Of a stretch of 64,000 nt of DNA, positions 23,106-35,169 are shown piece after piece. The stretch is taken from assembly GCA_950022655.1 (NCBI GenBank), contig OX465583.1, forward strand, positions 35,367,360 to 35,431,359, written 5' to 3'. The stretch is from Alentia gelatinosa. Its lineage: Eukaryota; Annelida; Polychaeta; Phyllodocida; Polynoidae. A model generated the notes under the pieces. That model did no database searches and was not told where the DNA came from. It saw only the letters and a list, made by a program, of their open reading frames with translations. Numbering within the stretch: position 1 is the stretch's first letter; every line of letters starts with the position of its first letter. The translations under genes and the position numbers were made by a program.

Positions 23106-23265
23106 ATAAATATAGAACGCCCCACCATGCTCATACATGCTACAAAACTTGATAAACATTAACGGGGAATACGGAACTCGGCGTAAACGCCTCGTTCCGT
23201 ATTCCCCGTTAATGTTCATCTCGTTTTGTAGCATGTAAGGCATGGTCAGGACGTTCTCTATAAAT
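23106..23265 (+). repeat. Long structured hairpin of family 1, copy 2
   Basis: Same layout as 4278-4440: outer stem around CCATGC / GCATGG, 13 perfect pairs (23136-23148 / 23223-23235), 8x8 bubble (23149-23156 / 23215-23222), 21 perfect pairs (23157-23177 / 23194-23214), TC facing TC, 4 pairs GGCG/CGCC, loop TAAA (23184-23187). Paired positions differ from copy 1 in a compensated way; see findings. Confidence 0.92.
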
Positions 23266-23269
23266 ATTC

Positions 23270-25748
23270 CATGAACAAATGGTAAGCGTATTTGAATAAT
23301 TTGCTTTGATGATAGCTCATTCAGTGCTCACACGCTTCCAAACACTCGTTATTCTCCCTTTGTTTCTGATCTTAAAAGCTGTAGACATATATTGCATGAT
23401 TCACTTCCCCATTCCTGACGTATAACACGTTGTTATTGACTCTTAACGGCAACTTTCCGGTATATACACACGTGTTAAGTCTTCTGTATGACAGCAGAAA
23501 ATTTCAGCAGCACAACAATATGTCAGAATGTGCTGTAAAACGTACATTTTGTAAGAACAGGAGTTTGTCTAGCAACCTGCTAGAACATTCTCTAGTCTCT
23601 TATTGAACTAAGTACTATGTCTGACGATAAAATCCTGAAACATTCTATGTCAAGCAATTTATATGTATCAACAGCAAAAATAAAAATCGAACTCCTATAA
23701 GTAGAAAAATGAGCAGAGTGCTCGAAAACACTACATCAATTCCTAAGTATATTCCATGTTGTATACGCAAATTGGATGTGTCTCGATGGTTATCCTAAAG
23801 TGCTTCTCCAATATAAAATGTCTCACTGTCTCAATATTTTAGCCGAGAGAAACTTCTTTTTATCATTTGAGATCCTACTTTTGTTAATGAGTTTTATAAG
23901 GCGGTAATCATCTTCCCATCTATTCATTTCTGAGACAAAGGCTTGAATCAAAACAAAAGATGTATCGATTTTGTTCGTTTTTTAACCTCTTAAAACTACC
24001 ATCTTACGTTAAAACTCCGTAACCAATGAAACAACTCGTATTGAATAATCTCTTATAAAGATGAGGCACAGGAAAGGGTTATTTTCCTAGTCCCATTCGC
24101 GGTAAAGGGGGACTGGGTGTACTGGTATTGTGCTGATGCCCCATCGTCATCAACGAATCCCTGCTTTACTATTGATCAGTGTCTGTCCCATTCCTTCCGT
24201 TTCCTCAGCCTGGAGGATCCTCATTTTCCGGCTGGCCACCCCGATTGATAAGCCCACCAGGGCTGCGCTGGTGATGGCTGGGCTCGGGACAAATTGATTT
24301 CGACAGCCTAGGCAAATCAAACATGTAATAGCATGAAGGGCGGTGGTAAAAAGGAAGTATCTTCTAAAAGTATTTAATAAAAACAACAACAATAAGTGGC
24401 CTTTCCCCACTTCCCTGGGGGTCAAGGCCGCCATGGCATGACGTGTCTCGGGAACGAGGCTGTGAACCGGAAGTGATACCCACCACCCACTAGGAGGCGT
24501 TGGAGTGGCTAACGTTATTTCCAGTTCCGTCCGCGGCTTCACATGCGAGGGCTTTATTATTTTTTCCCCTCTGTAGGCTCTTTAGCGTCTGTGCAATCAG
24601 GTCGGGCCCAGTTGAGATAATTCTCGCCCCACGCCTACCCATTTCTCCTCTTTCCCCTTCTCTCCCAACTTCTCCCAGTCTGGTTGTTATTGTTGTAACT
24701 GCCCAAGCAGTGGGCATAGGCAGAAATATGTACTTCTATCAGAACCAATCACGAACGGTGGTCCTTTGCATACAGTCGTCATGGCTAGGTTGTGACGTAA
24801 ATAGATGACGTGACAGTATGCGCGCGCACGTGAGGTCAGTGAACCTCCCCGAAATATGAGTGCCGTGCAAATATAACCGAATTTTACTTTATCTAGTACA
24901 TATTTGTCTTTCATTACGCCCCGAACCAAAGAGTATAGTCACCGGTAGATCTAGCAGAAATGCACTTAAATCGAATCAACAAAATTGTAGCTCCTTGGTC
25001 CATTTCCTCTGACTATACTACCCACCTCTCTCATCCAGCCCTCTATGTCTCGTCCATCACTTAGATTCTGTGTTCAGAACGTTTCTTCGGCCATATTTAA
25101 TTCGTTTCTGTTTGTACTGCTAGTTGCACATACACGAAGACGTTTCCTCTGAAGCTGTCTGAGTGGAATCTCTGGGACTGTCACTGTCGAGCTTCTCCTC
25201 TCTGTGCCGTATCTGTAGGAGCAGCTCAGTGTGCTCCCAGTCGCTCTAAACTCGCCTCCTCGCTCCTCCTCTTACCTACATACGTTTGACAAAACACTGG
25301 AGCCGTCTGATAAGCTCCCCACACGCCACACTTTGATCTAGTCGCTCGGCGTCATCGATAAAGTATGTTTGCAGAAATAATCCGATGAAGTGTTGACTAG
25401 ATTGAATCCCTTCTCTAAGCACCTCATAGAGGTAGCAATGAAAGCACCTCTTTCCACCTCCCACCCCCCTGCAACCACACTCTGCCAGAGGAAAAGAACG
25501 CACAAGCGCTTGTGTTTATAAGTGTTGCAGAGGGGTGCAGAGAGTGTGATAGAAATAGTTTGTCTAGGAAGAAGGTAGAAAGACAGAGAAGTGTAAGGAT
25601 CTTATGATTCGGCTTTCAAAGCCTTCCTCTTTCTCCAAGCAACCTGAGGTTGTTGTAACTATCAGAAATGTCTTGCCACTGCAAAAAATATATTATCACG
25701 ACTAGCTTAGTATTATAATTATTATAGATGATAGACGCTGTGAACAGA
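23270..25748. other. Intergenic sequence, no gene recognised
   Basis: Overlapping opposite-strand frames of 75-130 codons at 24150-24929 lie in a GC-richer patch and show no domain. GAGCAGCTC occurs at 25219-25227. Nothing else is supported. Confidence 0.5.
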
Positions 25749-25749
25749 A

Positions 25750-25915
25750 TACTATACGGAAACAGGGTTACTGTGGCCGTACGGCATTAATACGCGGTAA
25801 AATTGTCGGTAATACGAACCGATGCCGAAGGCAGAGGTTCGTTTTATCGACAATTTTACCAAGTATTTATGACGTACGGACACAGTCAACCTGTTTTCGT
25901 ATTATTATATACCTT
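25750..25915 (-). repeat. Structured hairpin of family 1, reversed copy
   Basis: Outer arms are imperfect (ATACGGAAACAGG with CCTGTTTTCGTAT; CCGTACGGCATTAATAC with GTATTTATGACGTACGG). Inside are 13 perfect pairs (25796-25808 / 25848-25860), 5x5 bubble (GTAAT / TTTAT), 7 pairs ACGAACC / GGTTCGT, GA facing GA (25821-25822 / 25834-25835), 4 pairs TGCC/GGCA, loop GAA (25827-25829). Confidence 0.88.
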
Positions 25916-26045
25916 AAATTATCCAATTTTTACCTTTGTTTTTGGGCGAATTTTTGGATTTCGCCGCTGTACATGCCCCATATGCCACATACATACCCCG
26001 GACGTCACCTAGGTGTCGTACGGATATAAATATGACATGGGTAGG
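25750..26045 (-). mobile_element. Compound hairpin element, family 1, reversed copy
   Basis: Read on the minus strand it starts CTCCTACCCATG (about 26034-26045), followed by a CGTATTTA-like stretch as in the 4.1 kb copy. It has an inner GGTATATAATAATACG (about 25898-25913) and ends in a long hairpin (25750-25915). The start is intermediate between the family 1 (TATATACCC) and family 3 (TATCCTACCC) starts, which links the two. Body and arms are strongly diverged but the order of parts is kept. Confidence 0.7.
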
Positions 26046-26248
26046 AGCGGGCAGTATGTGTAGGATATACTACCACAGGTATATAATAATATTACTGTCC
26101 GCAATGTTTCAGTAAGGCATTGATACGATCACATATTGTCACGAAAGTGCTGTCACTTTAAGCATGGTCTTGTCACTGTAAAGGCCGCTGGCCACTGCTG
26201 CCGACGCACTCCAACAAGACTTGCCACACACTCCGACACAGATTAGGC

Positions 26249-26525
26249 CCGGCGTCCTCCTACTACGATAGAATCGTAGACCTCCCGATATGGCACCGAT
26301 ACAAAATGTCAAAATCGGTGCCATATCAGGAAGGTGCAAAATCGTAGACATATGTCTAGACAAGCCAATCCACCACGCATTGTATGGGGTTTTTATCGGT
26401 GTCTAATCGCAGAAACGTGGTCAACTGCCCCGATATTAGGTAACCTTCCGACACGATTTTGATTTTTTTATCGGCAGGTGCATCGTAGACCATATCGGAG
26501 CCATATCGTGGTAGGTGGACGCCGG
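26249..26525. mobile_element. Palindromic MITE-like element, 22-bp inverted termini
   Basis: Left terminus 26249-26270 (CCGGCGTCCTCC, then TACTACGATA) matches the inverted right terminus 26504-26525 with two differences. Immediately inside the left end is a perfect 14-bp inverted repeat, GATATGGCACCGAT (26287-26300 / 26314-26327, 13-nt loop). The words ATCGTAGAC and GATATGG recur near both ends. Related sequence lies at 52190-52700 and a right-end fragment at 55380-55483. No coding frame. The superfamily is unknown to me. Confidence 0.7.
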
Positions 26526-29500
26526 ACCTTATCCACATCGTAGCCTTCTCGGAACGCCTCTATCGACGTGTGTCGCAGTGTGCCGGAACGTGTTTTGCGG
26601 AAATAAAAACGTGACAACGGTACCAACACACCACGACACAACTGGCTCACCAACACAGATATCGGGGGACTTTATTAACCCATTCACGGCGGGCTTCTAC
26701 ACCAGTCCCATATGTAGGGGTCAGGTACTAGTATCTATATATCTCCGACACAAATCGGCCTCTATGATGCTACATTTTGTCGGAAGGCCTACGACACGCC
26801 GGAGTGTGTCAGATGTGTCATTTCGGAACGCCTAGCCCAATGCTATGACAAAACCACAAGACGAGATTCTGTCTCGGCAGAGTGTGTCGGAGTGTATCGG
26901 GAGCGCAGTAGACACCATCTTTGCTGTTAGCAAGCTTTGTAGAACCGGGCGGAAAATTCATTTCCTTGGCATCAAATATATACCTCAAACTTCCTCCATC
27001 AAACCCCATCTCTAACTTCCTTATCCCTCAAGCCGCTTCCCACTCTACATACAGCATTTTGCTTTACGCTTCTGGTCTACTTGACCAGGGAGAAGACATA
27101 TTGGCATCTGTCAGACACATCCGTCATTGAGATTTTCCACAGTGCTAGGCCTGTCTCACGGTCTGTGAGGTTTTATTGGAAGGTTCATCATATATGAGTA
27201 TGCTCATCACAAATATGCCCATCTTATCTACACCAGCTATATACTCAGTCTACGGTGGTAAGACCGATGCAATCAGTGTCATGACAAATAATACATCACA
27301 TCTACATATAGGCAAGCATTTAAAAATACTTAGAAGGAGGAGGCCAAGACAAATCCCAGGCCTACTGTCAATGTAGCTGATAACACTGTTTTATTGGGAT
27401 GCAGACGAAGGATAAATGGCAATATATAAGACAATATCAAGAGAGCCAAGAAATTGGTATCTTGCATTCGGCTCGCCCCGAGATAATGAGGGTGAGATAT
27501 TATAATGCATGAACATGTATTTGACTAAAACTATGGTGTTTGTTCTAGTTACTAAATCGGCAATTTGTTTACCATTTATATAAATCAGATAGTAGAAATT
27601 TCCACAGAAAACCAGACAAACTGATTTTATTTAAAAGGTTTTATTGGGGGATAATTATACATCGAGATAGGGGCGGTAGAATTTGGGAATGTTGCGGCGT
27701 TTCGTAGGCAATGTTTGGTTGTCCTTTGAAGTTTCCTCTTATAAGTACTCTTTAAGGATTGTATTTGTTAATGATAATCTGGTTGCTATGCAACAGTTGC
27801 TAGGTAATCTAATTATAGGCGGTAAATTTGAATCACATTTGTTTTCCCATTTCATGGTATGATACCTTAGGTTGGGGTTGTTTATAACATTGGTTTTGAT
27901 TCTAAGTAACAGTGTAACAATAAATAGTTGATGAACATTTGATAGTGCTAACATTTAACAATGGTAAATAATATATAAATATATCTATATATCGGTTGTA
28001 TAAATTTTTATAATCATCTTTTTAATTGTTATATAATTCATTGTAAAAAATAAATAGTATGCAAGCATAAAATATTAATAGTGAGCATATCTATAGTGCT
28101 GTAGTGTTTCGAAGAAATCATTCGCAACTCGTTTGTCTAAGTCCTGTAGCATGCGATAGATATATATAAATACAGTTGTCTGTGTATTGATAACTGTGAC
28201 TCATTGACTCCATCTTGTCCCTAAAGCTTTATTCTACTAACGACATTTAACTTTTCTCCCAGACAAGGTACATGTAGCCAGGCAGACAGGCAATGTTAGA
28301 AATGTATTCTTTACGTTTCGTAACAATCAAATGTTAATTATCTAAAAGGATAAATAACACCTCACCCTTTACGGAACATTAACAGGCCGACTTCTACGTG
28401 ATAATATTCTATTGTAAAGCAGACAACGGTTAAATGACAACAAAACAATACAAAGAGAGCCAAGCAATTATCATATTGCCAGGTTTTACTTCCCACTACA
28501 ATGGTGACTGTGAAGTCCTGATCAATCTCCAGGGCTAACAATATATTGACGTCTGAAAATATGTTTATATAAAGTCCTAATCCCGTTTTCTACAGCTGCA
28601 AACAAAAACAGGAAATCACTCTATTGTTCCTCTGATAGGAATTCCAATTAACGCGGGTGACTGTTTGTGCTGGCACGGACGAGGCATAGTACATTCTACA
28701 TATTTCTAAGAAATGATATTGATTTTGATTGATTTAAAACTCACACTCTTCAATATTCTATGGTAATTATTCCCAGTGCTATACACAATCTCCTTTGGAT
28801 GGTATGTCATGTTACTTAAATACGCGACACTCTATCATGCCTGGTAAGTTCTGTAGCGGAGACTATGACAGAGAATGTATTTATAGATAGCTGAGGACCA
28901 CCGTACTTATATATTAGCCGTCTGCCTTGTTTGGTTTTATCACATATCTCCCGCCAGGCAGCATCTCTTTCTATAGCCCCACCACTTCCCATTTACCATC
29001 ATGCATACTTCCTCGCCTGCCACTAGAATATCCATATGTCGGTCGTCATTCTTGGTTATTCGCAGCGATGTCGGCCTCACCCGACCTGCCCCGACCTGCC
29101 CCGAACTGTCCATCTCTGAGTAGGTCCAGTCTGGATGTTATTGTATAGTACAATTATATCTCTGGGTTACGCCATAGAGCTGCAATATTCTCAGAGATTA
29201 GAGCAAGACAGATTATTTCAAACCTTAACCTTACCTTTACTACACGTAACAGTTTTGTGCTATATTCTGCAGCATGTATTATATGTAAGATATTCAAATT
29301 GTATTTGTGCAGAATTGGTGGAGTTTTAAGGATTCTTCTTCATGGTAATACACTTCATATGGCAGTCATTCTCTATGCATCATATCAAACAGAGTGTATA
29401 TATAAGCCAATTGATGCTTGAATACAAAATACATACTTGTCAACAAAATCAACAACCTAAACTGACGACTCCTACCGTCATCCTTCATCTTTTTCATCCC

Positions 29501-30885
29501 TCTGAGGCACTTAATTTAATCATTGATCTCGATGTAAACTCGGTACCCATGTAACTTTCCATCGATTATCAACCATGACTGTGTCTGAAAAACTCATTCA
29601 ATTGAGATGATACTTTTGCTGATAAAAAAAACTACCCTTGTGCAAAGAGAATGATTTTGGCATTTACCATCACCATTTACCAAAATTAGATTTTAAAAAA
29701 AATAGGCTATTGTATCATCTTATATTTTAAATTATCTATAAAATGCTTTTTAAATTTTTCATTTGCTTTATTTAGCCTGTAGGGGCGTCGGTGTTGCCAC
29801 CGGTTTACTTACCCCCACGGCAAAAAAAAACTAAACTTATGTACATAGTCAGTGGTTGGAAACTATAATCGTAAAGGTCTCCTTTATCATTGAAGGACTA
29901 GTTACATATTACAATTTTGTGTCAAGTCTCTGCTTGCAAAAAAATACATACTTACTTGTCATGAAATATACAAACGTAAATGTATGTTTCTCATGACCTT
30001 ACTGCCCCTTTCCAGCACCGTCCAACACTCGTTGCTGTAAGTGCATTCACACCTTCCTCCATTCCAACCATCAGCCCACTACTACCACTACGAGCTGCTC
30101 ATCTCTCTGTGAGTCACTCACTCTGAGCAATCCATCTTTCAGAGATAGGCGCCGACCGCTTGCATGTCAAACTAGGTATATAGTCCCGTGTCAGGCCTGC
30201 CTTAATGTAACTTCTGTATAGAATAACATCGCCTAAGGTATGGTTGTTTACGCGTTGTAAGCGAGTTACTCTCTATACATCCCCCGCGCCTACCACTCTA
30301 ACATATATCTATAGATAAGACATGGAATGCTTGTTTTTGTCTTTATGACTGCGAAACCTGCTGGAGAAGATCAGAGGGGACCATGATGTATAGATATGTG
30401 CTAATCTATCTTCATGTCCCGATGACTCTGGTTCAAGTATCATCTTCCCTGGTACATCAAGGTTTCTTTTTCAAAACCTCTTCTTGTTACTTCCTGATGG
30501 GTTCCTGTTATTTCCCCTGTTTATACGATTTTTGTCATCTATGTACTTCTTGAATCTTCGTATCTCACTTTGTTTCTCCTGTTTATCTTCTAAGTACCCA
30601 TAGATAAAGACGTTATCAATGCCCTGTCCATTCCTGTATCTGTCCCACAAACCTGGTGTTTTTCTTACCGAGTGAGCCCCACCTTTGCCTGAGGATTTTT
30701 CTACTCTGCGATTGCACAACACATTGCCCACCTGTACAGCGCTAGAGACATGATTCATGTCAGACCCTGAGCCTTCTCTGATGTAAAAGTTAATTCGAGG
30801 AAACAGTTGCCAGATAGCTTGATTGTAGAGCATGATAATGCAGAGTAAATCCAGCTGACCTAACGCGAACAACCATGGACAGGCC
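26526..30885. other. Intergenic sequence, no gene recognised
   Basis: The part to about 26910 shares words with the element just before it (GGAACGCCT twice; GTGTGTCGGAGTGT inverted against 26230) and may be its degraded continuation. From 26920 on I see only short frames. GAGCTGCTC occurs at 30092-30100. Confidence 0.45.
30471..30872 (-). CDS. Unrecognised 133-codon frame with a charged C-terminus
   Basis: I do not recognise it. The N-terminal 35 residues are hydrophobic (possible membrane segment LLCIIMLYNQAIWQLF); the last 50 are rich in K, R, E, D and N (DKQEKQSEIRRFKKYIDD, then NR and NN). There is no catalytic motif. The residue bias of the tail is unlike random AT-rich translation, so it may be a retroelement or exon remnant, but no supporting neighbour or splice signal was identified. 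Confidence 0.15.
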   Translation of the reverse strand: MFALGQLDLLCIIMLYNQAIWQLFPRINFYIREGSGSDMNHVSSAVQVGNVLCNRRVEKSSGKGGAHSVRKTPGLWDRYRNGQGIDNVFIYGYLEDKQEKQSEIRRFKKYIDDKNRINRGNNRNPSGSNKKRF

Positions 30886-31150
30886 GTTATTTCACCACTT
30901 TATCATTGTCATATCATCACTTCATCATTCAGCACAGGATGGCCAGTAACCAGGTCGACATGGAGACAGTTCACTTTATCATAGCGTCAAATCACCACTT
31001 CATCATAGTGTCAGATTACCACTTCTTCATAGTGTCAGATCACTTTTTTATGATAGTAAAAACACCACCTCATTATACAGGCACTTCATCTCATAATAGG
31101 GTTGGATCATCATTTTATCATAGTTACCAATATCATAGTGTCAGTTCAAC
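30886..31150 (+). repeat. Degenerate 24-bp minisatellite
   Basis: The core unit ATCACCACTTCATCATAGTG plus TCAG is repeated near-perfectly at about 30975-31045 and degenerately on both sides. A period of eight codons explains the histidine- and isoleucine-rich open frame (HHFIIVSD repeats) across 30906-31205, which is not a gene. Confidence 0.85.
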
Positions 31151-31169
31151 TCATAATATGATTCTTACC

Positions 31170-33415
31170 AGGTCTATTCACCATTGTGCCATTTGGTTGA
31201 ATTAGTATTCCGTAACAGGATCAATACAATTTCAATACAAGGTCAAAACAGCTATTTTGCACAAGGTCAGCTCACCTCTTCCACCGTACCCTATTTACAA
31301 CAGTAGTTTTCTAATCGTCGCATTCAAACATTCATGTTTATATATCACTTCATCATAAAATCAGATAAAATCAGATAATCTGCAAGGTAGAACCGCGAAA
31401 CCAATATGGGGGCAAAAGTGGAAAATAGAATTTAAAGGTCAATATACAATCAGAAATACGATATCTTATGACACGAGAGAAAACTACTTTTCATATTACA
31501 ACGGTTGCAGTATAGATATGAATCGAAACTGAGAAATCCATCCACCTAGAAGATAAAAGGGCAAGTGTAATAGATAAAGAGGCCTCTGTATGTGACCCTG
31601 ACATGTGGCGTGAAGGTATGACAGCTGGCTTGATGAAATACGCATTGGCTTCCCCTGCTCGCGGGCAATTGAGCTTATCCAACACGGCCAAGCAGGAGCC
31701 GAACCACTAAGCAGCTCATCCATAAAGATAGCCGTGCTGGGCTCACCTGTGGCCTATGTGAGCAGCTCAATGTTCTATTAACTTTACAAATATGCACCGA
31801 CCCCTGGAGCAGCTCAGCCGCCCCTCCCGACCCCCCTGTCTCTGGAGCATATCGTCTGTACACCACTGCCCAACCGATAACTCACATGACCTTCACAGGG
31901 TGACCTTCACCTTCACTTGTGGGTCAAGGTCAAATGAGAGGGTTATCTGCAATGAGCAGCTCGCGAGATGTTTACTTCCGGTTCTTAATGTTGTGTGAAG
32001 GAGTTGACAAGGAGGCTTGTGTAAAGTGGGCTATCTAGATTGAGTTTGTTATACAGAAGGATAGAGTTTCTTGTTGCAATGTCAGGATCATAGAAGCATG
32101 TGATGCTTGTTTGCTTATGTTTTTTTGTAGATTTTAAATCTCTTTCCCATGTAAGTACTATCAAATTCGTGCATTGATTCATAGATCCTTAGATTATATC
32201 TACCCTGAGCAACTCTAACTATAGAGGTTCTTGGAAAAATAGTATGCAGCAAATATTAAAGCACAGTTAATCATTTATTTCAATCGTTTCCTATATAAAT
32301 GCAAAAGATGTCCTGTTGGTGGCCGTTTTGAAGTTCTGTATGACTATTAGTAATTTTACGTAAGGGAATTTTTCAGAGAATCAACAAACAGCAGTGAATC
32401 ATATTTGAATTACTCTGATTAGTTTTATGATAATAATAATAATGATAATGATAATAAATAGTGATTAACAATAATGGTCAGCAATAAAAGAACAACTTTA
32501 AGTAGAATTTATTCTTTTACCTCCGCTGCACATCGTCTGCAGATGACAAAACAAAATATTTCTGAAAATATCTAGCAGTGTTTTAATTTATATCTTTTAA
32601 AAAAATTCTGCCTTACATGCAAATATTTCTGCACAAAAAGATAGTAATAGAAAAAAAGAAAACCTGTGTGGAAATAAACGCATGGATTTACGTTGGTGGC
32701 ATTTTCGCACCTGTCCTGCACATTGCATTTCTGCTGACATATCGTAACATCGCATTTACCACTCTAACAACACACAGAACCTGTGTTGGTCTTTCCTCTT
32801 CCATTTCCCCCTCTCCACACATTACACTTCTCAAGGCATCCTTGATAACGATCTTAACCCTTCGCTTCTTAATGCAGTTGTGTGTAATTCCATTGGTCTA
32901 GCCGCATAGGGAAACCAATCATTCAAGATTATATCTCTTTACAATGGACGATGCCAACTTAACGAGACTATCGAATACGAATTAACGATGCAGCTGGCGA
33001 GGGAACCGATCGTCCCCCTGAGACAATGTATAGAGAGTAGCGGCTAAGGAACGTAATCTATGAGCACTATGGATAGAAGATAGCAGGAGTTAGTTATGCA
33101 GGGAGGCGTGTCTATCTATCCTACACACCATTTAGGATGAAACATCGCAGATGGGATATTGCCACGGTGCTGTTGAGTGTAGGTTTTATGGGAGATAGGA
33201 GTGGAATAGGATACCGTATCTATGCCGTTGAGGTGCAGATAAAGAAGATATTCACACTGAAAGATCAATCTAGCCAGATTATACTGCTGATGGAGTGCTA
33301 TAAATGTAGCTCGATGCTGTTGATAAGTATAGGATATTTCATTGAACAGTGTAATATAGAGCCCACAGCAGACCGTAAGTAGACAATACTCAAGTGAAAC
33401 ATCGGGACTATGAAT
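31170..33415. other. Intergenic sequence with a GAGC(A/T)GCTC cluster
   Basis: Three exact copies of GAGCAGCTC lie at 31760-31768, 31807-31815 and 31954-31962, in a GC-richer stretch (31640-31990). No protein domain was recognised in any frame. A short AAT/GAT-rich run lies at 32428-32460. Confidence 0.5.
31760..31962. promoter_or_regulatory. Cluster of three GAGCAGCTC palindromes
   Basis: Three copies of an odd-length palindrome (GAGC, central base, GCTC) within 203 bp, with unrelated flanks, inside a locally GC-rich stretch. Its role as a protein-binding site is inference from density alone. Confidence 0.35.
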
Positions 33416-33424
33416 ACGTGATTA

Positions 33425-33470
33425 TATATATAGATATATATAGATAGATAGATAGATAGATAGACACCGA
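33425..33470. repeat. (GATA)n / TA microsatellite
   Basis: A short TATA run passes into about six TAGA units ending at AGACACC. Confidence 0.9.
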
Positions 33471-33490
33471 AAACCTTAGTATCCGCTTTT

Positions 33491-33883
33491 TTAAATCAAA
33501 ATCATGTGATCTACTAGACCATTGATAGGCCTATCCTCCTCGATCAGTTCTTTTAACATTCGAAGATTGACCAAGATCAATTTCTCAAACCTCGACACTT
33601 TTTTCTCTTTTTTTTTTAGAGTAATGCACGTAATCATATTGACCATGTAATGACGACTCTCCTTCCTCAAAGACCTCTCAGGAGAACGAGATTGATCGGA
33701 ATTATTGCTGTCTGCCGTACTCGATGTAGAAACCTGCTCACACGTTTTCTTCTTTGATACAATATCTCTGGTCTTCCAAGATGACTTAGTCTCCGACGAC
33801 ATCATATCCATAATGGATGCTAGGTTTTCTTCTACTCCGACCATCCTCTTCTCCATTGATTGAAGATCTTCTTCGGACGTCAC
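33491..33883 (-). pseudogene. Possible retroelement gag-like frame
   Basis: A 130-codon minus-strand frame. It starts with an acidic, probably coiled-coil stretch (DLQSMEKRMVGVEENLASIM), continues with a serine-rich linker, and ends in basic-hydrophobic SRFEKLILVNLRMLKELIEE followed by DRPINGLVDHM. The end resembles, from memory, the conserved gag/ORF1 segment of DIRS/Ngaro-type elements in invertebrates, where a 'RPI.GL..H' run follows a helix. I cannot confirm that by search. The frame is truncated just after this motif. A tyrosine-recombinase remnant of the partner type lies 20 kb away but is not obviously the same element. Confidence 0.3.
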
Positions 33884-34873
33884 TTCCCGGGATCTTGCAT
33901 ACCGCGTTAAGTCAGTCGTGGGGTTCCTTGAATTTGAAAGTTTTCAGGGTTAGCGTGACTTGTGCGAGATTGAAAGAGCAACAGCTTTCATGTCAATTTT
34001 TTTACATTCTCTCTTATGAAAAAGTCAGTATAGTTCTGGACGACGTAAAGACCAAATGGAGTTGTCTTTACGTTGCCAATTTCATATGTTTCTGGCAACA
34101 GGAAAAATTTGTTGAAATCTGATGGTTTCAGCCTCTGACTGACTCTCAACCTATGACTCACCCTCACTGATAGTCACCCCCCTCTCTCATGAATTAAATC
34201 GAGGATATTAGCATAAAAAGCGCAAAGACATACGTGGTCTTTACGCTGAAAATCATAAATAGATTTAGTCGTAGATATTTCCCAGTTGACGCACGATTTA
34301 AAGACGATAAACTGCCAGTGTCCGCACAGTGAGCCTCAAATGATGAAATAGAGAGCAATGGTTAATATGTATCAATACGGAATACCAGTCCTAAATCATT
34401 ACTCTTATAGGCCATGTACCCATGAACCATGTCTAGTGCTTAAGTAGTCTGTGGTCACGGGTGGATGATTAGGTGTATCCCCCAGCAGACTCCTATGGGA
34501 TGAACCAGCAAATCCCCATGGCGGCCTTCTCCACAATGCCCTCACACCAGATATTACATTAGCATCACCATTTGACTTTCAAATTTTCATGTACTGCTCA
34601 GAGCCACTCCCCATACCGAAGAGAAACAGCAGATCATCCGCAGGATTGTCTATGGTCTAAGGATGATGTTTATTCAACGCTTCATCGCGGGGCTTGTTTG
34701 AGAGGAGGTGAGCCTACATCTGCCCATGTCTACAGTGAGAGATGGGTTTTGAAGGTTTAAGGAGGCTGGTGGGTGAAGAGATTGCGGAGAATTACAGTAA
34801 TTCCTATGAGGAACTCTTGCATTTGAAGTTTTGTAATGTGTAAGCGACCAATGTATCGGTCCCATAAAATCGA

Positions 34874-35164
34874 ATTTTATCTCACCCCGGTATTTTCATC
34901 CATAGACTTAACATTGGGAACTCGTATCTAACGCCCATTAGATATTTAGGAAAAATATCGAATGGGGGATTATGTCACAAATTATAGCCCATTAGTCAAT
35001 ATGAAGGGTGAGATAAATTCGGAAACCCATTCAAGTTTAGGGTCAGAGCTCGATCCCGTCTCGTTTGAATCACTACGTAGTTCACGCAGCTTCGCCTTGT
35101 GAATTACTATGTGATTCAAACTCGATGGGATACGAGCTCAGACCCTAAACTCTCATAGGTTTCC
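34874..35164 (+). mobile_element. Compound hairpin element, family 2, copy 2
   Basis: Near-full-length second copy of the element at 13990-14282: start TTTTATCTCACCCC (34874-34888), inner GGGTGAGATAAA (35006-35017), hairpin to GGTTTCC (35164), then T. The hairpin keeps every bubble: TC facing TC, 5x5 (TACGT / ACTAT), 7 bp with one G-T, 2x2 (GC/TT), AGC/GCC, loop TTC. The minus strand again reads GCGAAGC at the tip. Some pairs near the tip have decayed, as expected for a non-autonomous copy. Confidence 0.85.
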
Positions 35165-35169
35165 TGTAT

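Larger units (their letters stand above)
22754..23265 (+). mobile_element. Compound hairpin element, family 1, copy 2 with tandem array
   Basis: Starts TATATACCCATG (22754-22765). The first 80 bases are homologous to the 4.1 kb copy. Then comes an insertion absent from that copy: an array of about 31-bp units (22845-22985) and a perfect palindrome (22985-23018). The inner inverted repeat ACGGGTATATAATA (about 23095-23108) and the terminal hairpin (23106-23265) follow. A 5' inverted repeat, internal minisatellite, inner inverted repeat and 3' stem-loop are the order described for HINE/DINE-1/pearl-type Helentron derivatives; this match of plan is the basis for the assignment. Confidence 0.8.
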
